Positions 32,115 through 41,239 of a stretch of 64,000 nt of DNA are shown piece by piece. Position 1 is the stretch's first letter. The number at the start of each line of letters is the position of its first letter. Made by a program: the position numbers and the translations under genes. The notes under the pieces were generated by a model. It was not told where the DNA came from. It made no database searches and saw nothing but the letters and a program-made list of their open reading frames with translations. The DNA is from Streptomyces aidingensis (GTDB taxonomy: Bacteria; Actinomycetota; Actinomycetes; Streptomycetales; Streptomycetaceae). The stretch is from assembly GCF_900112355.1 (NCBI RefSeq), contig NZ_FOLM01000001.1, positions 913,276-977,275 of the forward strand. The letters are read 5' to 3'.

Positions 32115-32981
32115 GTGCCGCCGAGGCAGTTCCCGACGGCGAGGCAGCTGCGCCTCGGCCAGGAATTGAAGAAGCTGCGGGAACGCGCCGGTCTGACGGC
32201 CCGCGAGGCCGGGGAGATGATCGGCGCGAACCAGGCCCGGATCAGCAACATCGAGACCGGGCGCTTCGGTGTCAGCGCCGAACGCATCCGCACTCTGGCG
32301 GCCAACTACGGCTGCCATGACGAGACGCTGATCGAGGCACTGATCGGCATGACGGGCCGACAGGAACGCGGCTGGTGGGAGAAGTATCGTGGTCTTCTTC
32401 CCGATGCCATGCTCGACCTCGCCGAGACCGAGCACTTCGCCAGGGATGTCCAGGCCGCCAGTGTGTTGCACATTCCCGGTGTGCTCCAGACCGAGGCGCA
32501 CGCCAGGGCGCTGTTCCGGGAGGCTGTCCCGCCTCTGGAGGACGCCGACGTGGAGACCCGGGTGTCCTTCCGGGCGATGCGCAGACAGATCCTCCAGCAC
32601 CCCGACCCGGTCCCCTTCCGTGCCGTGGTTCATGAAGCCGCACTGCGGATGCGGTTCGGTGGGCTGCGGACATCCCGTGACCAGCTCATGCACTTGGTGG
32701 AGATGAGCGAGCGGCCGGCTGTGGAGCTTCTGGTGATTCCCTTCGCAGGTGGCGTCTTCGCCGGTTCGGGTCAGTCGGTCAACTACTTCGCCGGGCCGAT
32801 CCCGCAACTGGACACGGCGCAGCTTGACCAGTCGCACGGCCCGCTGCTGGTCGACAGCGCCGACCAGCTGGCCAAGTACCGGTTGATCCTGGACAAGATG
32901 AAGGCGGCAGCGCTCGGCCCGCAGGAGTCACGGGACTTCGTCTACGCCATCGCCAAGGAACTGGAAAGGGAGCAGACATGA
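32115..32981 (+). CDS. XRE-family regulator with DUF5753 (WhiJ-like)
   Basis: 288 residues from GTG at 32115, with GAGGAGGGG upstream. The N-terminal HTH (ARQLRLGQELKKLRERAG, LTAREAGEMIGANQARISN, IETGRFG) is followed by the DUF5753 sensor-like domain (YRGLLPDAMLDLAETEHFAR, VLHIPGVLQTEAHARALFRE, and a VIPFAGGVFAGSGQSVNYF core). In Streptomyces these regulators pair with small DUF397 proteins and control development or antibiotics. The stop overlaps the DUF397 start (ATGA). Confidence 0.93.
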   Translation: MPPRQFPTARQLRLGQELKKLRERAGLTAREAGEMIGANQARISNIETGRFGVSAERIRTLAANYGCHDETLIEALIGMTGRQERGWWEKYRGLLPDAMLDLAETEHFARDVQAASVLHIPGVLQTEAHARALFREAVPPLEDADVETRVSFRAMRRQILQHPDPVPFRAVVHEAALRMRFGGLRTSRDQLMHLVEMSERPAVELLVIPFAGGVFAGSGQSVNYFAGPIPQLDTAQLDQSHGPLLVDSADQLAKYRLILDKMKAAALGPQESRDFVYAIAKELEREQT

Positions 32982-33181
32982 GGGAGTACGGCGTGGCCTG
33001 GCAGCGTTCCTCTCGTTGCCAGGAGGCATCGAACTGTGTGGAGCTGGGCCACGGCCCGCGTGGCTGCGGGACGGAGGTGCTGATACGGGAGAGCGCGGAG
33101 CCCGGAACGGTGCTTGCGGCCAGTACCGTGCGGCTGCGGGCGCTGCTGGTGTCGATCAAGGGCGGGACCCTGCCGGGGTGA
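32978..33181 (+). CDS. DUF397 small partner protein
   Basis: 67 residues. AWQRSSRCQEASNCVELGHG is the family pattern (W-x-[KR]-S-S-x-S-x2-x-N-C-V-E-V), and it ends LRALLVSIKGGTLPG. DUF397 proteins are thought to antagonise or modulate the adjacent XRE-DUF5753 regulator. ATGA overlap with the regulator implies coupled translation. Confidence 0.93.
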   Translation: MREYGVAWQRSSRCQEASNCVELGHGPRGCGTEVLIRESAEPGTVLAASTVRLRALLVSIKGGTLPG

Positions 33182-33294
33182 GGGGCGTGTAGGGGCGGGC
33201 GGCCGGTTGTCCGGTGCCGATCGCGCGCTGGTTTCTCGTGGGGAGGTTGGTGAACCCGCTGACAGCCGTGGGCCGGGGTGGGCACAATGCGCGC

Positions 33295-34395
33295 ATGTTT
33301 GATGACAGTGTGCAATGGCCGGACTTTCTCTCCGTGCATGTGGACCGCCGGGGCGGGCCGGTGTCCCAGGTGGCGGAGGCCGATGCGATGGACGCCGCGC
33401 ACCGGTATCCGAACGTGGTGCTGCGCGGCCCGGTCTTCGGCGTCGCGGCCCAGGGGCCGGAGGACGGGCGGCGCTGGCGGGTGGTGATCGAGGTGACGGC
33501 CGTCTGTCCCCAGGTGGCGCGGGACAGCCTCAACTCGCTGCTGTGGTTCCGGGCCAAGGACGACACCGACGATCCGGCCGAGCGCCGCGAACTGCTGGCC
33601 GCGGTCGGCCGGCTGGACACCGAGCGGGTGGACGAGCTGACGGTGCGCGGCACCCGCTTCCGGGTGGTGCGCGGCGACGAGTACGCCCGGGTGGGCGAGG
33701 CGGGCTTCGAGTCGTCCCGGCCGACCGACCGCGAGCCGCCCCACCTGTCCTGGGAACCGTCTCGGGACCGGACGCCCTCGCCCGACAAGGGCTTTGTCAT
33801 CGACCACGCCCGCGCCACCGGGGCCATGGAGAGCGCCGAGCGGCTGGCCGTCCGGCAGCTCTGCTACACCGGCGACCGCTATCCGCCCGCCGTGCGCGAG
33901 GATTCGGCCCGGGCCGTGCGCACCCACCCCGGTGTGGTGCTGCTGCCGGTCACCTTCACCGTGGCGGAGGGCTCGGACTCCGCGTCCTGGGAACTGGTCG
34001 GCGGCCTGCACTTCACCCCGCACGAGGCCCGCCGGTCGCTCTACCGGTGCCTGACCGAACTGTGGCCGATGATCTACGAGTACGACGACGCCACCCGCCG
34101 GGAGTACGCCCGCGCCGCCGAGCGCTTCCGGGCCGCCGGCCGGGCCGACGAGATGACGGTGAGCGGGCGCGGCTTCCGCATCCTGCGGACGGTGCGCATG
34201 GTGCGGATCGGCCCGGACGGTCCGGAGCCGCCGCGCCCCTCGGACTTCAACACCTCGGCCCCCATGAAGATCCACCCCACCATGGACGAGCACGGCAACA
34301 TCACCATGGACGAGTCGCCGGAGGAGCCGGAGGAGCCGGGGGAGTGGGAGGAGGCCGGGCCCGGGGCCGCCGGGATGCGTGACGCCCGCGGCTGA
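33295..34395 (+). CDS. DUF5954-like protein
   Basis: 366 residues from ATG at 33295. Two related halves are visible: VSQVAEADAMDAAHRYPNVV with VCPQVARDSLNSLLWFRAKD in the first, and ESAERLAVRQLCYTGDRYPP with TPHEARRSLYRCLTELWPMI in the second. This suggests an internal duplication. The pattern resembles the Streptomyces DUF5954 family as I remember it. Acidic tail (SPEEPEEPGEWEEAGP). No membrane segment or signal. Function unknown. Converges on the Gfo/Idh/MocA gene with an 11-bp gap. Confidence 0.75.
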   Translation: MFDDSVQWPDFLSVHVDRRGGPVSQVAEADAMDAAHRYPNVVLRGPVFGVAAQGPEDGRRWRVVIEVTAVCPQVARDSLNSLLWFRAKDDTDDPAERRELLAAVGRLDTERVDELTVRGTRFRVVRGDEYARVGEAGFESSRPTDREPPHLSWEPSRDRTPSPDKGFVIDHARATGAMESAERLAVRQLCYTGDRYPPAVREDSARAVRTHPGVVLLPVTFTVAEGSDSASWELVGGLHFTPHEARRSLYRCLTELWPMIYEYDDATRREYARAAERFRAAGRADEMTVSGRGFRILRTVRMVRIGPDGPEPPRPSDFNTSAPMKIHPTMDEHGNITMDESPEEPEEPGEWEEAGPGAAGMRDARG

Positions 34396-34406
34396 GGCGA
34401 CGCTCC

Positions 34407-35375
34407 TCAGGCCGGCTCCGGCACCGCGTGATGGAGCTCGGTGAGCACCGCGGCGGCGTCGAAGCGCAGCAGCGGATCGGGCTGCTCGGAGAGCAGGCTG
34501 TCGTAGAGCGGGCGATAGTGGGCGACCTTGCGCGGTGTCAGGCCGTCGTTGCCGTGGGCGACCAGCAGCCGGCCGCGGCTGTCGGCGGCGAAGCCGGTCA
34601 TGGCGGTGTGGTCGATCCAGACCTCCACACCGGAGTCCGCGAAGGCGAGCACCGTCTCCTTGCTGCTGGCGCCGGTGCACCAGCTGGTGCGCAGCCGGGC
34701 CGTGCCCGTCGTGCCCCGGGAGCGGAACGCGTAGGTGCGCCAGGAGCTCGCGCCCCGGTCCAGCGCCCGGGTGGAGAGCGGCTCGGTGATCTCCACGAAC
34801 CGGGACAGCATGCTGAGCTGGTTGGCCCCGGAGTCCAGCCAACTGGACAGATAGGAGGCGAACGCCTGCTCGACCCGGACGATGTAGGGGTCGTGGAAGG
34901 CGGAGGTGATCGCGGTGACCGGCCCCCACTCGGGATGCCGCTCGATCTGCGTGGCGGCCCACCGCACCTCGGGCGAGAACGCGAAGTGGTGCGCGGCGAA
35001 GACCCGGTCCCGGACGTCGGCCGTGTTGTTCAGGGCGCGCAGCCGGGCCAGCGAGCCCAGGTCGTGCACCAGGGGTTTCTCCACCAGCACCCGGGCCGCG
35101 GACCGGGTGAGGACGAGTTCGGCCAGGTCGGCGTGGGTGTCCGTGGGCGTCGCGAGGATGACGAGATCCGGCCGGTGGTGCTCCAGCGCCGTCACCAGGG
35201 CGGGGTAGTGGCGGGGCGCGCTGCCGCGGAACTCCGGCGGCTCGCTGACCCCGGGGTCCACGGTGAAGGCGAGGGACACATCGGGCCGCTCGGCCAGCAC
35301 ATCGAGGTGGGTGCGGGCGATGACGCCGAGGCCCGCCAGGCCGATCCGTACGGAACGGTTCATGGGGAGGGACAT
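34407..35375 (-). CDS. Gfo/Idh/MocA-family oxidoreductase
   Basis: 322 residues from ATG at 35375 (AGGA just upstream; ATG 35363 is the alternative). N-terminal Rossmann motif RIGLAGLGVIARTHLDVLAE, then LVILATPTDTHADLAELVL and VLVEKPLVHDL, where EKP contains the catalytic Lys of the family. The C-terminal half forms the substrate domain (SSWLDSGANQLSMLSRFVE). Such enzymes use NAD(P) to act on sugars, inositols or sugar nucleotides. No neighbouring pathway gene fixes the substrate. Confidence 0.87.
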   Translation of the reverse strand: MSLPMNRSVRIGLAGLGVIARTHLDVLAERPDVSLAFTVDPGVSEPPEFRGSAPRHYPALVTALEHHRPDLVILATPTDTHADLAELVLTRSAARVLVEKPLVHDLGSLARLRALNNTADVRDRVFAAHHFAFSPEVRWAATQIERHPEWGPVTAITSAFHDPYIVRVEQAFASYLSSWLDSGANQLSMLSRFVEITEPLSTRALDRGASSWRTYAFRSRGTTGTARLRTSWCTGASSKETVLAFADSGVEVWIDHTAMTGFAADSRGRLLVAHGNDGLTPRKVAHYRPLYDSLLSEQPDPLLRFDAAAVLTELHHAVPEPA

Positions 35376-35555
35376 CCTTCCTGGTGCGCGGCCCGTCACA
35401 TGATCAGCATCGTCCCGGAACCGGCGCACACCGGTCCGGCAAACACGCCGGGCACCCCGGGACCGGGAAACACTGGGTCCGGCGGCCGGCGGCGTTCCGG
35501 TGTCGGGGGATGGTACGGCGGGCGTGTGCGGCCGCTGTCTGCGGCCCGCCGCCGG

Positions 35556-37715
35556 TCAGCTCGGCGGTGAGGCCGAATGGGTGAACATGCGGACGGCGTA
35601 GAGGAAGCCATCCGCACTGGCGATGTAGAGGAGGCCGTCGGCAACGGCCGGAGAGGCGACCACGTCCCCGCCGGTGGCGAAGCGCCATACTTCCTCTCCG
35701 GTTTCGGTGTGCAGCCCGTGGACGGTGCCGTTCTGGCTGCCGAAGTAGACCACCGAGTCCTCCACCACGGGTGAGGAACGCACCCGGCCTCCGGCCCCGA
35801 ACTGCCACTGTTCCTCGCCTGTCGCTGCGTCGAGCGCATAGAGCCGCCCGTCGTCGCTGCCGGCGAAGAGCACACCGCGGGAGACTGCGGCGGCCGTGCG
35901 CACCGGGCCGCCGGTCGGGAACCGCCAGAGTTCGGTGCCGGTGCCGGTGGCAAGGGCGTAGAGGTGCCCGTCGTCGCTGCCTGTGCAGAGCACCTTGCCG
36001 GAGACGACGGGCGAGGCGTATACCGGTCCCTCCGTCCGGAATCGCCACTGCTCCGTGCCGTCGGTCGCGTCCAGGGCGTAGATCCGGCCGTCCTCGCTGC
36101 CGACATGGACGACGCCGTCGTAGGTGGCTGGCGTAGAGCTTACGTAGCCGCCGGTGGCGAAGCGCCACATCTCGGAGCCGGTCCGGCCGTCCAGGGCGTA
36201 TACCTGTCCGTTGCCGCTGCCGAAAATGACGATCACGCCGTGGGCGGCGGTCGCGGTGAGTGCCGGGGCCGCCGTCGCCGCTTCCCCGGCCCGGAAAATC
36301 CAGAGCTCCTCACCGGTCTCTGCCTGCAGCGCGCGGACCATTCCGTCGCGGTCGCCGAAGCAGAGCGTTCTGCCGGTCACTGCGGCCGATCCCATAGCCT
36401 CGCGGACGTCGGCCCAGAACTCCCATCGCTGCTCGCCGGTGGCCGCATCCAGCGCGAGAAACCGGCCGTCCGGGCCGCCGAAGTGGACCAGTCCGCGGGA
36501 GATCACCGGAGAGGAGGTGAGGGATCCGCCGGCCCTGAAGCGCCACACCTCGGCGGCGTTGCCGGATTCCGTGCCGAGCCGGGCGGCGATTTGCCAGGCG
36601 GTCAGGCCGCCGGCGGCGACAGCCGCTCCGGCGCCCAGGACGAGCAGGGAGCGGCGCCGGGGCAGACGGGGTGCCGGGTGTCCGCCCGGGGCGGGTGCCG
36701 GGGTGGTCGGGGCGCTGTGCACAGCGGATCGCCCGGGGACGGCAGACGGCGGCCGGGCGGGCTCGGTGGGGGTGGCGGGCGCGGGCTGTGATGCGGGCCC
36801 TGAGGACGCGGCAGCGGGCTGGGCGGCGGGCAGACCGAGGGCGGTGGCGACGGGGGTGGGCAACCACACCGGGCCGGTGTGGTCGGGCAGAGCGACGGCC
36901 GGGGTGCCAGGTCCGGTGAGCCGGTCCAGGAGAGCGGAGAGGTCCGGGCGCTGCCCGGGGTCCTTGGCCAGGCAGTCGGTGAGCAGCGGGCGGAGGCCGC
37001 CCGGGACGGCGTCGAGATCGGGAGCCTCGTAGACCACCCGAAAGTTGACGGAGTGGGCCGGGCCGGTGCCGAACGGCCCGGCCCCGGTAGCGGCGTAGGC
37101 CAGCACCGCGGCCAGGGAGAAGACATCGCCCGCCGGGCCGGCCTGACCGGAGGCGACATGCTCCGGGGACATGAACCCGGGCGTGCCGATGACCGTGCCG
37201 GTGCGGGTCAGGGCGGTCACCTCGGCGGCGACCGATATTCCGAAATCGATCACCCGGGGCCCGTCCGGCGCGAGCAGAATGTTGGAGGGCTTGAGATCCC
37301 GGTGGACCAGACCCGCCCGGTGGATGGATTCCAGGGCCTCGGCCAGGCCGGCGCCCAGCGCGCGCAGGGACGGTTCCGGCCAGGGGCCGTGCACGCTCAC
37401 CGCGTCGGCCAGGGACAGGCCCGGGATGTAGGCAGTGGCCAGCCAGGCCGGGGTGCCTTCCGGATCGGCGTCGATCACGCTCGCCGTGAAGGCGCCGCTG
37501 ACCTTCCGGGCCGCCGCTGCCTCGCGGGCGAAGCGGCGCCGGAAGTCGGGCTCCGCCGCCAGCTCCGGCCGCACCACCTTCACTGCGACCAGCCGCCCGG
37601 CCCGGGACCGGCCCAGGTACACCTGGCCCATGCCGCCCGCGCCCAGCCTCCCGGTTATCCGGTACGGCCCCACCCGCTCGGGATCCCCGGGCGCGAGTGC
37701 CTCGAATGCCGGCAT
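35556..37715 (-). CDS. Ser/Thr protein kinase with extracellular eight-repeat PQQ-type beta-propeller
   Basis: 719 residues from ATG at 37715 (GAGGAACTGGGGGAGCC upstream). PknB-like kinase: GRLGAGGMGQVYLGRS (P-loop), VAVKVV (Lys), LVHRDLKPSNILL (catalytic loop), and VIDFGIS (DFG). A Pro/Ala-rich juxtamembrane stretch leads to one membrane helix near residues 352-372 (RSLLVLGAGAAVAAGGLTAW). The outside part has eight repeats of the form WRF..GG.V.SSP.V..G.VY.GS.DG..YALDA.TG, making an eight-bladed propeller. Such proteins probably sense an external ligand. No phosphorylation target is adjacent. Confidence 0.93.
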   Translation of the reverse strand: MPAFEALAPGDPERVGPYRITGRLGAGGMGQVYLGRSRAGRLVAVKVVRPELAAEPDFRRRFAREAAAARKVSGAFTASVIDADPEGTPAWLATAYIPGLSLADAVSVHGPWPEPSLRALGAGLAEALESIHRAGLVHRDLKPSNILLAPDGPRVIDFGISVAAEVTALTRTGTVIGTPGFMSPEHVASGQAGPAGDVFSLAAVLAYAATGAGPFGTGPAHSVNFRVVYEAPDLDAVPGGLRPLLTDCLAKDPGQRPDLSALLDRLTGPGTPAVALPDHTGPVWLPTPVATALGLPAAQPAAASSGPASQPAPATPTEPARPPSAVPGRSAVHSAPTTPAPAPGGHPAPRLPRRRSLLVLGAGAAVAAGGLTAWQIAARLGTESGNAAEVWRFRAGGSLTSSPVISRGLVHFGGPDGRFLALDAATGEQRWEFWADVREAMGSAAVTGRTLCFGDRDGMVRALQAETGEELWIFRAGEAATAAPALTATAAHGVIVIFGSGNGQVYALDGRTGSEMWRFATGGYVSSTPATYDGVVHVGSEDGRIYALDATDGTEQWRFRTEGPVYASPVVSGKVLCTGSDDGHLYALATGTGTELWRFPTGGPVRTAAAVSRGVLFAGSDDGRLYALDAATGEEQWQFGAGGRVRSSPVVEDSVVYFGSQNGTVHGLHTETGEEVWRFATGGDVVASPAVADGLLYIASADGFLYAVRMFTHSASPPS

Positions 37716-37983
37716 GGCTCCCCCAGTTCCTCTCCGGTCCCGGCTCCCGCCCCGCGCGGGTCCGCCCCATCCTGTCGCATCCCCAGGGCCTCTGCCAGCT
37801 TCCGTGGCGGGATGCGCAGCGGCGGCGCCGGTGTCCCGCCGGGTGTCGCGGCGCTCCCGCGGGTGCCTGCGGCCCTGCCGCCGTGCGGTTACCGGTACCC
37901 GGCCGGTTCTCCGGAATCTGTCGGCATTCGGCGGTTCCAGGTCCCAGGGACAGCTGCCGTCGACGCCGAGTACCGTTTCCGGC

Positions 37984-38682
37984 ATGGACTCAGCCGCGTA
38001 TCTCGGTCATCTCCGCCGCGAACTCGACGCCTTCCGTGCCTGTCTGGCCGGCGGGGAGCTGTCCGCCCCGGTCGAGACGTGCGGGGAGTGGACCCTGCTC
38101 GACCTCGCCGGCCATCTCGGCGGCCAGAACCTGTGGGTGGCCACGGCGGTGACCGAGCGGCGCGGGGATTACCGGGCCGGGCCCCCGCCCCGGGAGCGCG
38201 CCGCCCTGCTGGCGTGGTACGACACCACATGCGCGGCCATGCTGGAGGCGCTCTCCGGAGATCCGGCCGCCGAGGCATGGACCTTCCACCCGCCGCACAC
38301 CATCGGCTTCTGGCAGCGCCGCCGGGCCCTGGAGACCCTGATCCACCGCTGGGACGCCGAGCACGCCCTCGGCGGGCCCGCCGGCCCGCCGGACCCCGCG
38401 CTGGCCGCGGACGGCGTGGCCGAGGTGTTCGAAATCATGGCGCCGCGTCAGATCGTGCGCGGCCGGGCCGCGGAGCCCGTCCGGGCGCTGCGGGTCGCGG
38501 CCACCGACACCGACGGGTCCTGGACCTATGGCCCGGGCGAGCCGGTGGCCACGGTCAGCGGCCCGGCCGGGGATCTGCTGCTCCTGCTCTGGGGGCGGCT
38601 GCCGCACACCGCCCCCTCCCTCACCTGGCACGGCGACCCGGAGTCCGGCCGGCAACTGCTGAACGCCCCGCTGGTGCCCTGA
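37984..38682 (+). CDS. Maleylpyruvate isomerase-family (mycothiol-dependent) protein
   Basis: 232 residues from ATG at 37984. The N-terminal DinB-like four-helix bundle has CGEWTLLDLAGHLGGQNLWV with the metal-binding His, and FWQRRRALETLIHRWDAEHA with the second His pair. The C-terminal small domain ends LTWHGDPESGRQLLNAPL. Actinobacterial members use mycothiol as thiol cofactor, for detoxification or isomerisation. It diverges from the PQQ-kinase gene. Confidence 0.85.
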   Translation: MDSAAYLGHLRRELDAFRACLAGGELSAPVETCGEWTLLDLAGHLGGQNLWVATAVTERRGDYRAGPPPRERAALLAWYDTTCAAMLEALSGDPAAEAWTFHPPHTIGFWQRRRALETLIHRWDAEHALGGPAGPPDPALAADGVAEVFEIMAPRQIVRGRAAEPVRALRVAATDTDGSWTYGPGEPVATVSGPAGDLLLLLWGRLPHTAPSLTWHGDPESGRQLLNAPLVP

Positions 38683-38713
38683 CCCCGCCCCTTCTCCTCC
38701 CGGCGCTGCCCCC

Positions 38714-38732
38714 CGGTCACCGGAAGTGACCG
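38714..38732 (+). terminator. Weak hairpin after the isomerase gene
   Basis: CGGTCAC (38714-38720) pairs with GTGACCG (38726-38732); flanking C and G runs could extend the stem. Confidence 0.45.
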
Positions 38733-38863
38733 AGTGGGGGCCGGGTGTATACGATCGGTGGCGGTGCCGGCGGCGGGGCGAGGACCCGGTCGCGGCCGGG
38801 GCCCTGGGCCGCAGCCCGCGACCGGCCACTGAACGCGTGCGGGTGTTCGGTTGGGTGAGTGGT

Positions 38864-38897
38864 GTGCTGAACATCCGTGTAACTCCGTGTTAAGCAC
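38864..38897 (+). promoter_or_regulatory. Inverted and direct repeats upstream of the conservon
   Basis: GTGCTGAAC (38864-38872) and GTTAAGCAC (38889-38897) form an 8-of-9 inverted repeat with a 16-bp spacer. Inside it, CCGTGTAA (38875-38882) and CCGTGTTA (38885-38892) repeat directly every 10 bp. The site lies about 155 bp upstream of the first conservon gene in an otherwise gene-free gap (38683-39051) and is AT-richer than its surroundings. Confidence 0.4.
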
Positions 38898-39051
38898 AGT
38901 TTGCCGACCGACTTCCTCATTGCGCCACCCGGTGCTAGCGTTCGGGCCTCACCGGAGCCGGTAACCATGGGGCGGGGCCGAGCCGTTGGTGTTCCCCCGC
39001 CCGTTCCCCCGTGCGGCGCTCCGGGTCTGTCCCTGCTCCCATGAGGAACCC

Positions 39052-40473
39052 ATGACACGTCACCTCCCGGACGCGGTGTTCTGGCTGCTCGCGGCCGGCC
39101 TGCTGACCGCCGTGGTGCTGTGGATGCGTCAGCGGCGGGTCACCGCCGTGGTGCGGAGCCGCTGCGATCGCCTCGCGGACGGAATCCGCTCCCGCGACGA
39201 CGAGATCCGCCACCTGGCCGCCGTCCGGCTGCCCGCCATGGAGGAATCGCTGCACCGCCCGGCCGAGGTGCCCGGCCCGCTGGACGAACTGCTGGCCCGC
39301 ACCGACTTCGGCAAGGGGCTCCAGGTCGTCGCCGAGCGCTTCGCCGACGCCGCCGCGGACGCCCGCGCCCGCGCCGAACGCTCCGCAAAGGCGGCGCTCA
39401 AGACCTCCATGCGCTCCATCCAGGCACTCGCCAACGAACAGCAGATGTTCATCTCCGAGATGCAGGAGCGGCACGACGACCCGGCCGTGCTGCACGACCT
39501 GCTCGCCATCGACCACGCCAACGCCCAGTTCAGCCGGCGCGCCCAGGCCATCGCCGTGCTCTGCGGCTCCTGGCCCGGCCGGCAGCGCGCCGCGGCCCCG
39601 CTGGACGAGGTGATCCGCGGCGCCACCTCCCGCATCCGGGACTACCGGCGCATCCGGATCGCCGGCCAGGTCGATCTGGCGGTGGTGAGCCGGGCGGTCG
39701 AGCCGGTGGTGCTGGCCGTGGCCGAACTGCTGGACAACGCCGCCCGCCACTCCCAGCCGCACACCAGCGTGGAGGTCAGCCTCCAGGGGGTGCACAACGG
39801 CGCCTGCGTGGTGGTCGACGACGCGGGCGTGGGCATGGACAGCCAGGTGGCGCGGCGCGCCGCCGCGCTGCTCACCGGCCGGCGCGGGGTGGACGTCACC
39901 CGGCTCGACGACCCGCCGCAGTTCGGCTTCCCGGTGGTCGGGGTACTGGCCGCGCGCTACGGCTTCAGCGTCTCGGTGGACACCCAGTCCCCCTACGGCG
40001 GGGTGCGCGCCGTGGTGTTCCTGCCCAGCGCGCTGCTGACCCAGGTGACCGAGGAGCCGCCGCCCGGGCCGGCGGACGAGGGCGGGGAGCGGGACGGGCG
40101 GCCGTCCGCGTCCGCCGCCGGGGACGGCGCCGGGCCCCCGGAGCCGACCACGGCCGGCGGGCTGCCCCGGCGCCGACGGCGCGCCCGCGCGGACGAGCCG
40201 CCGGCGGACCCGGCCGGCTTCCCCGGGGAACCGGAGGCGGCGGACGCGGCGGAGGCAGCGGAGGCAGCGCAGCCGGCCGGGCCGGCCGGGCGGGCGGCGG
40301 ATACGGCGGACGACCGGGCCGCGCGGGACGCCGCCCGCCGGATGGGCGCCTTCGCCCGCGGCACCCGGACCGGCCGCGACGGCGAGGACCCGCGGCCGGA
40401 CGCCCCGCGGCCACCGGACCGCGGCGCACACCACGACCAGGCACCGGGCGACGAACGGAAGGGCCGAGGATGA
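39052..40473 (+). CDS. Conservon sensor-like ATPase (CvnA type)
   Basis: 473 residues from ATG at 39052, with GAGGAA upstream. One N-terminal membrane helix (AVFWLLAAGLLTAVVLWM), a helical region with LLAIDHANAQFSRRAQ (the conserved His of the family), and a GHKL ATPase domain with ELLDNAARHS (N-box) and VVDDAGVGMDSQVARR (G1 box). The last 130 residues are Pro/Ala/Asp-rich. In Streptomyces conservons this protein starts an operon with B (roadblock), C (DUF742) and D (GTPase), proposed to act like a membrane receptor complex. Its stop overlaps the next start. Confidence 0.93.
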   Translation: MTRHLPDAVFWLLAAGLLTAVVLWMRQRRVTAVVRSRCDRLADGIRSRDDEIRHLAAVRLPAMEESLHRPAEVPGPLDELLARTDFGKGLQVVAERFADAAADARARAERSAKAALKTSMRSIQALANEQQMFISEMQERHDDPAVLHDLLAIDHANAQFSRRAQAIAVLCGSWPGRQRAAAPLDEVIRGATSRIRDYRRIRIAGQVDLAVVSRAVEPVVLAVAELLDNAARHSQPHTSVEVSLQGVHNGACVVVDDAGVGMDSQVARRAAALLTGRRGVDVTRLDDPPQFGFPVVGVLAARYGFSVSVDTQSPYGGVRAVVFLPSALLTQVTEEPPPGPADEGGERDGRPSASAAGDGAGPPEPTTAGGLPRRRRRARADEPPADPAGFPGEPEAADAAEAAEAAQPAGPAGRAADTADDRAARDAARRMGAFARGTRTGRDGEDPRPDAPRPPDRGAHHDQAPGDERKGRG

Positions 40474-40883
40474 TCCCGCGCACCACCAACGAGCTGGGCT
40501 GGATGCTCGACGACGTGCTCAAGGTGCCGGAGGCCCGGCACGCCATCCTGCTGTCCGCCGACGGCCTGCTGCGCGCCCACTCCGCGCACATCTCCGTCGA
40601 CGACGCCGAGCGGCTGGCCGCCGGCCTGTCCGGCCTCCAGTCCATCAGCCGCACCACCGCCGAGTTCTGCGGCAGCCCGGAAGCGCCCTGGCGGCAGACC
40701 CTGGTGGAGTTCGCGCACGGTTTCGTCTTTCTGGTCGCCGCCGGCGAGGGCGCCTATCTGGCCGTCTCCACCACCGAACAGGTCGACATGGAGGCCGTCA
40801 CCTACCGCATGCACAAGCTGGTCGACCGGCTGGGGCGGGAACTCACCAGCCCGGCACGGCAGGACACCGGCAGCGAGGCATGA
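40470..40883 (+). CDS. Roadblock/LC7-domain protein (CvnB type)
   Basis: 137 residues. NELGWMLDDVLKVPEARHAI and LSADGLLRAHSAHISVDDAE are the typical start of bacterial roadblock proteins, which act as GTPase-activating or scaffold partners of the D-type GTPase. Starts at ATGA with the CvnA stop and overlaps the DUF742 start in the same way. Confidence 0.96.
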   Translation: MIPRTTNELGWMLDDVLKVPEARHAILLSADGLLRAHSAHISVDDAERLAAGLSGLQSISRTTAEFCGSPEAPWRQTLVEFAHGFVFLVAAGEGAYLAVSTTEQVDMEAVTYRMHKLVDRLGRELTSPARQDTGSEA

Positions 40884-41239
40884 CCGCAGCCCGGCGCCGG
40901 AAAGCGGGGCTGGTCCGGCCGTATGTGGTCACCGACGGCCGCGCCTATCCGTCCCGCAACACCCTCGATCTGGTCACCCTGCTGGTGGCGGTGAACGGAG
41001 AACCGCTCACCGGCCTCAGCCCCGAGAAACGCCGGCTGGTGGAGCTGTGCCGCCCGGGCTCACTGTCGGTCGCCGAGGTGGCCGTGCACCTGGAACTCCC
41101 GGTCAGCGTCACCAAGGTGCTGATCGCCGACCTGATGGACAGCGGCCACCTGGTCACCCGAACCCCGATACCACCCGCCCGGCCCGGCAACGGCCGGGTC
41201 CTCCAGGAGGTGCTTGATGGACTTCGCGCGCTCCTCTGA
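40880..41239 (+). CDS. DUF742 protein (CvnC type)
   Basis: 119 residues. LVRPYVVTDGRAYPSRNTLD is the conserved N-terminus, then LVELCRPGSLSVAEVAVHLE and LPVSVTKVLIADLMDSGHL of a winged-helix-like fold, ending NGRVLQEVLDGLRALL. Third gene of the conservon, ATGA overlap upstream, and its last 23 bp overlap the GTPase gene. Confidence 0.96.
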   Translation: MTAARRRKAGLVRPYVVTDGRAYPSRNTLDLVTLLVAVNGEPLTGLSPEKRRLVELCRPGSLSVAEVAVHLELPVSVTKVLIADLMDSGHLVTRTPIPPARPGNGRVLQEVLDGLRALL

